Shown here: one piece after another, positions 1 to 8,067 of the stretch
Position numbering within the stretch: the first letter of the stretch is position 1
How the letters are laid out: each line of letters begins with the position of its first letter
Assembly: GCA_951394045.1 (NCBI GenBank)
Contig: CATOAN010000021.1
Span: 1 to 13,837, forward strand
Length of the DNA: 13,837 bases
Direction of reading: 5' to 3'
From: Nitzschia sp. DOCU1
Taxonomy: Eukaryota > Bacillariophyta > Bacillariophyceae > Bacillariales > Bacillariaceae
Made by a program: the position numbers and the translations under genes
The notes under the pieces: generated by a model
Told to the model about the DNA's origin: nothing
The model's input: the letters and a program-made list of their open reading frames with translations, nothing else
Database searches by the model: none

Positions 1-503
1 GGTGTCATTAATTTCTTCAAAAAGGCAGGAAAGGCATTGTTGTGATGGACCTCCGATAGTACCACATAAACGACACTCGGTTGTAACGAGTCATTGTCGT
101 TGAGTATGGTCATTAACGTTGGTTCCAGCAAATCGAGACGATCCTGGGACGTGGTGATCGCGACGACGACTCGCGGATACGTCGGCGCATGCCACCACAG
201 TGGAATCACAAAAATGCTCAAAGGCAAAAACACCATGCCAATGGCAGCGATAAAATTCACAAATTTTCTCGCTAGAGATGTCGGACCTTTGGCTTTGTAA
301 TCATTGTAAATCAAAGTGTGATTGATGCGGGGTCGGGCAAATGTATGACTTGGTTTGGTGGGCGATGATGATAAACGAGGGACGGCGTGCTGAGCCGTCA
401 GAGCGGCGCCTCGTTTTCGAACCGCACTTTGACGACCTAAAATCGGACTAATAGGCGATCCAAGGGGAACTTCATTTTCATCCTTACTGCTAGCAGACTC
501 CAT
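1..503 (-). CDS. N-terminal part of a type II membrane protein, glycosyltransferase-like (partial, 3' end beyond window)
   Basis: The reading frame opens at the ATG whose A is position 503 and stays open for 167 codons to the left edge, so the C-terminal part is missing. The first 80 residues are polar, basic and rich in Ser and Pro, as in a cytosolic tail. A single hydrophobic stretch at about residues 81-104 (ending IPLWW) should be a signal anchor. The region after it begins RVVVAITTSQDRLDLLEPTL, a beta strand followed by a Thr/Ser-rich turn and an Asp-Arg pair. That pattern resembles the start of GT2-like glycosyltransferase domains in algae and bacteria, which suggests a Golgi lumenal enzyme. 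The catalytic DxD would lie outside the window, so the enzyme class is inference. The frame and membrane segment are seen directly. Confidence 0.6.
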   Translation of the reverse strand, partial: MESASSKDENEVPLGSPISPILGRQSAVRKRGAALTAQHAVPRLSSSPTKPSHTFARPRINHTLIYNDYKAKGPTSLARKFVNFIAAIGMVFLPLSIFVIPLWWHAPTYPRVVVAITTSQDRLDLLEPTLMTILNDNDSLQPSVVYVVLSEVHHNNAFPAFLKKLMT

Positions 504-1096
504 TCTGTATCATAGAGTGATAATACAAGAGGAATCCGTTGTTGGATAATGCCTGCAATGGCACAGTCTCTCGTCGGCGCCGCCGGCCATTGCCAAAAAT
601 TCTGCAGAAAAGTTCTACTACCACGAATGACCAGATCGATTAGTCAACGACTAAGTTGACTTCTTCGGCGAGATCCCGAGGCAATGCCGTGCCCATCAAC
701 TCCTGTGGTATCCGAATTTGGCAACGCAAGGTAGTCTCTAATGACTTGTCAAGAATGAAACTATTCAAATAAGGTGAAGGATAGTGAAACGCAACGCTTC
801 TATCGCTCTTGGAAAGGTGCGCAACTGTTAGTCTGGTGGATAGTGCGGGCGCTCTACTCAAATAGAGACGACGGCTCCTGAACCTTTACCCGGACAATAG
901 TGGAAGAATCATGAAATTCGGCACATCCTTGGGTCATCAATAGTCTAGTTTAAGAATGCAGTTGTCAGCTCTCTTCTAGTAGAGCAGCATCGTAGCGTGG
1001 TAGTTCGATTCATCCAATGGGCCGCATCACAATAGATCTTATGAGGCACACAACCATATAGTGTATCTTCCTGCCCACGTCTCGTACAATCGCAAT
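504..1096. other. Intergenic spacer with one unassigned minus-strand open frame
   Basis: This stretch holds the 5' flank of the membrane-protein gene and the 3' flank of the superoxide dismutase gene. A minus-strand frame is open from a TAA near 890 to a stop at 640, about 80 codons, with no in-frame ATG near its start. Its C-terminal part reads fairly protein-like (for example IRIPQELMGTALPRDLAEEV). I do not recognise it. It could be a gene remnant, a last exon or chance. Nothing else in the spacer looks genic. Confidence 0.4.
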
Positions 1097-2179
1097 TTAA
1101 CCTTGTACAGGGACTCCGGTATGCTTCTCCACAACATACGCACAGTTCTCCGAAACCTTGTCCCAGTTGACCACATTCCACCAGTTGGATACATACTCAG
1201 GTCTACGGTTTTGGTATTTCAAGTAGTAAGCATGCTCCCACACATCCAAACCCAAAATGGGAAGCATGATTTCATCCTTGACTCCCTTCATGAGCGGATT
1301 GTCTTGGTTGGCAGTGTTCACAATTTGGAGTTTGTCACCCTTTTGGTTCACAACCACCCATACCCAACCTGATCCAAAGGTAGCACCAGGAGCGGCCATG
1401 GCTTCAAATTTAGATTTCATTTCGTCCATGGATCCAAATGACGAATCAATCATTTTCATCAACTGAGCCGAAGGTTTGGTCTTCTTGGCTTGATCAGGCG
1501 GAGCCATTTCACTCCAAAAGAATGCATGGTTATAGTGACCACCTCCATTGTTGCGGACAGCGGGGCCGGCCTCCAAGGCGTTGGCCATGAGATCCAGAAT
1601 AGGGACTTCGTCCTTACCTTCCATGGCCTTGTTGATGTTGGCAACGTAGGTGGCGTGGTGCTTGTCGTGGTGAATCTTCATGGTTGGTGCATCAATGTAG
1701 GGCTCCAAGGCTTCAAAGGCATAAGGAAGATCGGGAACGACGTAGGCACCAGCAACAGCGGGTCCAAAGGCTACAGCAGCCGCTCCTGTGGCTAGGGTCT
1801 TGGCAAGGACTTCACGGCGACTGGCAGCGGCACCAGAATCTGAGGAATAACGAGAATTGTTAGAAAAAGAAAGGTGAGAATCGAACCGACGGGAGATTCG
1901 CTATTGTCAAAGGTAAGGGGAAGAACCCATTCCATTCTCGTTGTAAAGATCCAAAAATCTTCAATGATCATAGCTGCATGTGTAGCAAGTCCATTGCCTT
2001 TCTGAATGTTCAAGCGTGATAGATCCAACGGCACCCATGTGTCGATATGACCCCGGACAAGAAACAACGAGGATTCCGATCCGATACTATTAAGCAGATC
2101 GTTTCTTCTTACCTGCCTTCATGTTCATGGAGAACGCGGCGGCAGAACCGACAAGGAAAGAGGCAATGGCAATCTTCAT
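1097..2179 (-). CDS. Manganese superoxide dismutase with predicted plastid/thylakoid-lumen leader, two exons
   Basis: The enzyme dismutates superoxide to oxygen and peroxide. Exon 1 is 2113-2179 and exon 2 is 1097-1839. The 273 bp intron 1840-2112 has a GTAAGAAG donor and CTCAG acceptor and splits an Asp codon, giving 269 residues. Metal ligands are His79 (in HHDKHH), His127 (GGGHYNHAFFW), Asp221 and His225 (DVWEHAYY). Gly in GGGH together with Gln201 in ANQDNP is the Mn-type rather than Fe-type signature. The leader has three parts: a signal peptide (residues 1-16, MKIAIASFLVGSAAAF), a short basic stretch, then twin Arg30-Arg31, a hydrophobic run and AVAGA just before the conserved PDLPYAFEALEPYI. 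This predicts plastid import followed by Tat transport into the thylakoid lumen. An in-frame TTG at 1708 is internal. Family assignment is firm; location is inferred. Confidence 0.93.
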
Positions 2180-2711
2180 TTCAATAAGGTGGCTTTCGGA
2201 GTGGTAGTCAAGGCTTCGATTCTAACAACTGTTGTTGATCTCAGAGATGCAATAGAGGAGAGAGAAAGAGAGCCAACGATTGACATCCGATCCAAAAGGT
2301 AGAAGCCGGTCGGGAACCTCTTGGAGGAGGCTTCCTAACCGCTTCTCTGATGGCTTCGTAGCTTTCTACGTAAGGCTGGTAGAAGTCCAAAGATCGCGAG
2401 GTTGACTGACGTCACAGCGAGGGTTTACAATTTGTGGATTTGGGGGGATCAAAAAATTGTGGGGCTGCAACCTACCCCATTTGAAAATCTATTACCATTT
2501 TGTCTGCCGTGCAACCCCAGTTAAGTCTACGCATCATAGTTCGAACGATCCATTCGTTAATTTACTTTTGCCCGCCAGATATCATATTATGTATCGGTAC
2601 TGTAGTACCGCGAGGCAATCAAAGTAATAGCATCTAAAGTAATTATAGTACAGGATAATGCCAGGGCACCAGGTATGTTCTGGTGTACTATTAACATGGC
2701 GGTGGCACGCA
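2180..2711. other. Spacer: SOD promoter and 3' flank of the orphan gene
   Basis: No open frame here looks like a gene. The left part is the upstream region of the superoxide dismutase gene and contains a palindromic CRE site listed separately. The right part is the 3' flank of the 455-residue protein gene and contains two small inverted repeats: 2595-2600 with 2605-2610 (stem cggtac, 4-nt loop) and 2667-2672 with 2680-2685 (stem caccag, 7-nt loop). The second lies within 50 bp of the stop codon and could fold in the 3' UTR. Both are short and may be chance. Confidence 0.4.
2407..2414. promoter_or_regulatory. Palindromic CRE site TGACGTCA upstream of the SOD gene
   Basis: A perfect TGACGTCA lies 228 bp upstream of the superoxide dismutase ATG. 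In Phaeodactylum tricornutum, half-sites of this sequence (TGACGT and ACGTCA) bind bZIP factors and mediate CO2/cAMP repression of a plastid carbonic anhydrase gene. Regulation of this SOD by such a factor is inference from one site. Confidence 0.35.
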
Positions 2712-4079
2712 CTACACTACGGATTTAAAGTAGTCCGTTATGGGACGGGTTCCAGCAGAAGGCAAGATTTTTTGTTTCTTCGATTGGGCGGCGCTCGACC
2801 CAGAGCTCTCATTTTCTTTTTCTATACGCGATGGTGCTGGCTTCTCAATCTTTTGTTTCTTCTTGCTGTTGCTGCGTTTCTTTGGATTCTTGTCTCTGGG
2901 ATCCCACCCATACTTTGCAATCATCACCTCATGGTACGGCGGTATGTTAATTAACAGCTTGTTCCCACTTTTCTGCAGGTAGTCCTCCACTGAAATAGTC
3001 CTTTCAGCAAAACCATGGTGCGGGCAACAACATTCCATCTCCCACTTTTCCTGGCCCAGAGGAGCCGTCCCTTCTTCGAAATAGCAATCCTGACTTGGGA
3101 CATGGTTACCCCAGAGCAAAAATGCTCTGCAGTGACCATCCTCGTACACCAAACGAGCTATATCAAATTCTCCACCAGAATACATTCCCTTGATGGACTG
3201 CACCCAGTCCTTGGGGCTCGTTTTCTTGGCCTGTTGATAATCGACCAAGTAAATCCCTTCCTCCAATATGTTACGTCCTTTACGCTCAGAAAAGTCGTAG
3301 ACCGTGCCAATTACATATCTAGGGATCTTGATCAGTCCTCGATCTACCTGGCGTGGGTAGGTGCTCGTGTCCTGTTCGGCATCCAGTTCTGCCCCACCAA
3401 GATCGCTCTCGATCGTGTCGAATATAATCTTTCGGATCTCCACAACCGGATCGCAGTCTTCATGACACAATGACCAACCGGCCGTGGTTTCACCAAGTCC
3501 CTTGCATCTATGAAGGATTTTGAATGCCTTCCAAGTTCCGTTTTTTGCCGCTGTATTGGTAGGAATAGGGCCATAGGTTTTCACTGCGGCCCTCTGAGCC
3601 ATTTCCTCGAAGGACATCAATGGCACCTTGGCGGCAAGCTGGATTTCATGTCTCAGCCCGAAGCAAAAGCCCCCCGACTTAACGGTAAACTGGTGCTCCT
3701 CATCTGGATCTTTCCAGGACTTGTATTTGCCTTCATCTGGGTCTGGGTGAGGGGGTGGTACAGGATGCTCCAACCGATATAGCTCTTGCTTTTTGTGGGC
3801 CTCCTGACGCTTTTTAAGCCTCTCCTGATACTCTATTTCCATTTGACGTCGTTTTTCTTCTTGACGTTGCGCTGCTTCAAGCCGCCTTGCCTCTAGACGT
3901 TTTGCTTCTTCAGACCGTTCTGCCATTACTCTTTCCCTTACCGATATGTCGACTGAACGGTTATATTTGCAACATTCCTTGCAGCGACCAAGGCCACCCA
4001 TCGACGCTTTCCTCTGTTTTCTGTAAAATTCGAAAGGTCCTTTTTCGATGAGACACGCACCACAAGTTATGGATGTCAT
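2712..4079 (-). CDS. Unrecognised 455-residue protein: N-terminal zinc knuckle, coiled coil, NLS and C-terminal PIP-like box
   Basis: This is a single-exon frame from the ATG at 4079 to the stop at 2712. Residues 6-36 have Cys6-x2-Cys9 and Cys33-x2-Cys36 around an aromatic and basic stretch (EFYRKQRK), which fits a small treble-clef or Stc1-like zinc finger. Residues about 45-105 are almost entirely Glu, Arg, Lys, Gln and Ala and should form a long charged helix or coiled coil. Residues about 125-385 look globular, with a Cys/His cluster ECCCPHHGF. I do not recognise that fold. The tail is basic (KKRSNSKKKQK, QSKKQK), as in nuclear localisation signals. The last residues TRPITDYF (444-451) fit the PCNA-interaction pattern with Thr in place of Gln. 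A nuclear protein that binds PCNA is an inference from the tail. It is transcribed divergently from UBC9 across a 523 bp spacer. Confidence 0.85.
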   Translation of the reverse strand: MTSITCGACLIEKGPFEFYRKQRKASMGGLGRCKECCKYNRSVDISVRERVMAERSEEAKRLEARRLEAAQRQEEKRRQMEIEYQERLKKRQEAHKKQELYRLEHPVPPPHPDPDEGKYKSWKDPDEEHQFTVKSGGFCFGLRHEIQLAAKVPLMSFEEMAQRAAVKTYGPIPTNTAAKNGTWKAFKILHRCKGLGETTAGWSLCHEDCDPVVEIRKIIFDTIESDLGGAELDAEQDTSTYPRQVDRGLIKIPRYVIGTVYDFSERKGRNILEEGIYLVDYQQAKKTSPKDWVQSIKGMYSGGEFDIARLVYEDGHCRAFLLWGNHVPSQDCYFEEGTAPLGQEKWEMECCCPHHGFAERTISVEDYLQKSGNKLLINIPPYHEVMIAKYGWDPRDKNPKKRSNSKKKQKIEKPAPSRIEKENESSGSSAAQSKKQKILPSAGTRPITDYFKSVV

Positions 4080-4602
4080 TTGTCACCAACACGATTCGAA
4101 TAATGAAAGATTACTAGCAAACTTCAGAAGAAATTACATCCAGCAGTCATCTGCAGACGAACCCCACTCATCGAACACGACGCTGGTGCTGCCACCATCA
4201 ACCAATGACCCGCACAAAAAATGAAGGATCTGGAAAAATTTTCTGGCGCGGCCGACTGGCTCGCTCGAGCGCGCGAGCAAGCAAATTACGGGCAGTCGAC
4301 TAGATTGACCATTCTCATCTCCACGTGTCAGCCTCGGGGTGATCCGATTTCGATCGAAGAATGACTCATGTGACTGCAAATCGCCAGCGTGAAGCGCGGC
4401 AAACCCGACACATCTCTGCCGGCGCGAAATGCCGCCAAGGAGGAGGGCGCGAACGCGACAATGGAACCGCGGAGCAAGCTGTCTCCAGTGTCATTTTCAC
4501 CGTCACGGACTCCTGCAGTTGCTTGCGTGTTGTCGTTTGATTGTTTTCATCACTTGATTCTCTGCTGGAAAGAGTTGTAGTAGCATCGGTAGTACACACA
4601 AA
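4080..4602. promoter_or_regulatory. Divergent promoter between the orphan gene and UBC9
   Basis: This 523 bp spacer separates two head-to-head genes and must hold both promoters. It is locally GC-rich. Positions 4422-4429 read GCGCGAAA, the reverse complement of the E2F consensus TTTCGCGC, 174 bp before the UBC9 ATG. An inverted repeat gctcgc/gcgagc (4259-4264 and 4273-4278) surrounds the palindrome GCTCGAGC. A short open frame (ATG at 4461, stop ending at 4580, 39 codons) ends 22 bp before the UBC9 start and may be an upstream ORF if transcription begins before it. No other gene is visible. Confidence 0.5.
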
Positions 4603-5245
4603 ATGTCGTCAGGAATTGCTAAAGGTCGACTTCAAGAAGAGCGCAAGGCATGGCGACGAGATCACCCGTACGGGTTCTACGCTCGTCCCGTCCAGCGCGG
4701 GGACGGCTCTTCCAACATGATGCTCTGGGAGGCAGGGGTTCCAGGAAAGGAAGGAACGGACTGGGAAGGTGGTGTCTACAAGGTCACCATGGAGTTCAGT
4801 GATGATTATCCTTCCAAGCCTCCAAAGTGTAAGTCTGTTGAGTATCGGAAGTTTTCGTGTGAGAGATTTCCGGAATGAAAAAAGAAAATGGATGCCAACC
4901 TTTGGAGCCGAAAATGATCCTTCTTGACTGGAAAAGATGCATTTCAACTCTGACACTCCTCCGTCTACTTCCTTCCTTCACTCAACAGGCAAATTTGTAC
5001 CTCCACTCTTTCACCCGAACGTGTATCCATCGGGCACGATTTGTTTGTCCATTTTGAACGAAGAGGAGGGGTGGCGTCCTGCCATTACACTCAAGCAGGT
5101 ATTGATCGGCATTCAAGATTTGTTGGATGATCCTAATCCAAACAGTCCTGCGCAGTCGGATGCCTTTCAATTGTACATGCATGACAAGGCGAGATACAAA
5201 CAACGAATTCGACAGGAAGCTCTAAAGAATGCTCCTTCCACTTAG
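4603..5245 (+). CDS. UBC9: SUMO-conjugating enzyme E2 (UBC9), two exons
   Basis: This E2 takes SUMO from the E1 onto its catalytic Cys and passes it to substrate lysines, mainly in the nucleus. Exon 1 is 4603-4828, exon 2 is 4989-5245, and the 160 bp intron 4829-4988 (GTAAGT to ACAG) splits a Cys codon, giving 160 residues against about 158 in animals. Features seen: an N-terminal helix starting [27 protein letters not shown], the proline-rich [12 protein letters not shown], the [15 protein letters not shown] block with catalytic Cys94, [18 protein letters not shown], and the UBC9-specific acidic segment NEEEGW after the active site. These follow UBC9 rather than ubiquitin E2s almost residue by residue. 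Reading through the intron gives a false stop at 4878. Confidence is high in both family and splice sites. Confidence 0.96.
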
Positions 5246-5942
5246 GAGTGTATGAAATGATTAGGAATTTCGCAGCGGGGTTGTGCGGCTGCTGGGGGTA
5301 GGATGCGGTGAGAAGGAGTGGGCGTGCTACGATGGCATTGTGGATAAAGTACAAGCGGTATAGTGGCTAGGCTATCTATCCTTTTTTCTATTTTAACTTG
5401 TTCGAGTGGTGGCGGCCAGCAGAATTCTATTCACTCTTGGCACGACTTGGTAACTTTACTATCTCTAGTCCCATTAACTTTGATGAGATAACTTCAAGAT
5501 AGTTTCTGGCCATCTTGGATGGGAGTAGCAAGGGTTTCTTCCAACTGGCCCCTCGTTTCCAATCTGTCGACCTGAATCAGCTGCAAGTAGAGGGCAAGCA
5601 GGGAAATCACGCATCATTATCATCACGACCGACAGGAGAGGTGATATTGTCCTCCGAGGCAACGTAACACGACGATCAATTTACAAAATGGATCTCGAAT
5701 CGTACAGCAACGGCTTCCCCAGTTCCTAGTACCAGGTATTGCGAACGCAGATATTCGGATTAGGTCTACTGATATCACAGGGTTCCTATCAGCTGGAGGA
5801 CGACAAAGTAATTAAAAACCGATTTTGAAATAATATGAAATTTTGCCAAGGCAAAAGTGACTTAGATTGGCGTCATCCAAATTCCGGCGGCCGACCGTGA
5901 ATTCTCACGACAGTAATAATAATCAAATCAGATAATATACAC
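5246..5942. other. Convergent 3' spacer between UBC9 and SUCLG1, no gene seen
   Basis: Two genes point towards each other across about 700 bp, long for this otherwise compact window. The longest frames are around 60 codons, such as a minus-strand frame at 5474-5662, and have no recognisable sequence. I see no tRNA-like fold, repeat or transposon end. It presumably holds two 3' UTRs. A non-coding transcript cannot be excluded by eye. Confidence 0.5.
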
Positions 5943-7087
5943 CTAGGCCACCTTTTCGGGCATGGGCAATCCCATCGCTTCCAACATGGTGATTCCCAAA
6001 CGAGCGGGAGATCTCGATATGTGGACACCCGCATCTTCCAAAGCCTTAAACTTGTCGTTGGCCCCTCCCTTGCCACCAGCCACAATGGCACCAGCGTGTC
6101 CCATACGACGACCTGGAGGAGCCGTAACTCCGGCAATGAATCCCACAACAGGCTTCTTGGGGTCACCATACTCCTTCAACCACTCGGCAGCCTCTTCTTC
6201 AGCGGATCCTCCAATTTCTCCAATCATAATGATACCCTCAGTCTCAGGGTCGTTCGTAAAGCGCTCCAAGCAATCAATAAAGTTGGTTCCATTGAAGGGA
6301 TCTCCTCCAATACCGACACAAGTCGATTGACCCAAGCCAGCCACAGTCGTCTGATGGACAGCCTCGTACGTCAAGGTTCCACTGCGAGAAACCACGCCGA
6401 TCTTACCCTTCATGTGAATGTATCCCGGCATGATACCGATCTTGCACTCGCCAGGCTTAATAATTCCAGGGCAGTTTGGACCGATAAGTCGAGTAGCCGT
6501 TTGAGTCCTCAAGGCATGCTTGACGCGTGCCATATCTTGTTGCGGGACACCTTCCGTAATGGCAACGACGAGGGGAATTTCCGCCTCGACGGCATCCATA
6601 ATGGCCTGTGCGCAAAAGGGAGGAGGCACGTAAATGACCGAAGCATCTGGCTTAACAGCATCCTTGGCTTCTTGGACCGTGTTAAAGACTGGCAATCCAA
6701 GGTGCTCCTGACCCCCCTTCTTGGGGGTGACTCCTCCCACCATCTTAGTGCCATAATCAATGGCCTGCTGCGAGTGAAAGGTGCCCTAAATTAACAAAAA
6801 AGATACAACAGTGAGATGACAATTTTCTTTCGCTCTCCTCCAGTAGTATCACACGTGGATCCCGATAAATGATAGCCGCCGGTAGACAGAATCGATCGAT
6901 TGATCGAATGAATCTTTCATGCCGACGATCCGACGATATGATTGGAATGACACACCTGCTTGCCCGTGAATCCTTGACAAATGACTCGAGTATTCTTATC
7001 GACCCACACCTTGGCCGTAGACGACATTTGCCGCACACCTGGGCGGGTCAAGGCTGCGGCGGTAGCTTTGGCAAGTGAAGTATTCAT
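5943..7087 (-). CDS. SUCLG1: Succinyl-CoA ligase (ADP/GDP-forming) alpha subunit, mitochondrial, two exons
   Basis: This is the alpha subunit of the TCA-cycle enzyme that converts succinyl-CoA to succinate with NTP formation. Exon 1 is 6956-7087 and exon 2 is 5943-6785. The 170 bp phase-0 intron 6786-6955 (GTGTGT to TTTAG) joins GFTGKQ to GTFHSQQA, restoring the family's Gly-Gln-Gly CoA-binding core. The product has 324 residues. The N-terminal 25 residues are basic, Ala/Ser/Thr-rich and lack acids ([20 protein letters not shown]), a typical mitochondrial presequence. Conserved parts seen are [39 protein letters not shown] and the phosphohistidine loop with His274 in [10 protein letters not shown]. 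The gene is divergent from the PCNA fragment, with only about 250 bp between the ATG and the first PCNA-like exon. Confidence is very high. Confidence 0.96.
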
Positions 7088-7112
7088 GGTGACGCTCAAT
7101 AAAGTACAGTAG

Positions 7113-7889
<777 letters not shown>

Positions 7890-8067
7890 GCGTGGGAGTG
7901 CTACTTACACTAGTGGTAGAGACGTGATGTGAAGCATTCAATGACCACAAAAATACGGACTTGCGGTTTAGACTTTATATAACTAAACTATGGGGCTAAT
8001 CACTGACTGATAGCAAGCAAATTATGCTATTTAAATTATTCGTGTGGGCGCGCGCTGAAATAGTTCA

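Noticed and set aside
1792..2067. 91-codon minus-strand frame overlapping the SOD gene
   Set aside because: It mostly covers the SOD intron, and its end overlaps exon 2 in the wrong frame.
4259..4278. GC-rich inverted repeat considered as a terminator or recombination site
   Set aside because: The stem is only 6 bp, lies in a divergent promoter region, and has no associated gene; more likely ordinary promoter sequence.
4875..5057. 60-codon plus-strand frame spanning the UBC9 intron end
   Set aside because: It is in a different frame from UBC9 exon 2 and crosses the intron boundary.
5474..5662. 62-codon minus-strand frame in the convergent spacer
   Set aside because: No recognisable motif, unremarkable length for chance, and located between two 3' ends.
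6021..6794. 257-codon plus-strand open frame
   Set aside because: It lies antisense to the strongly conserved SUCLG1 coding exon and its product resembles nothing; it is a codon-bias shadow.
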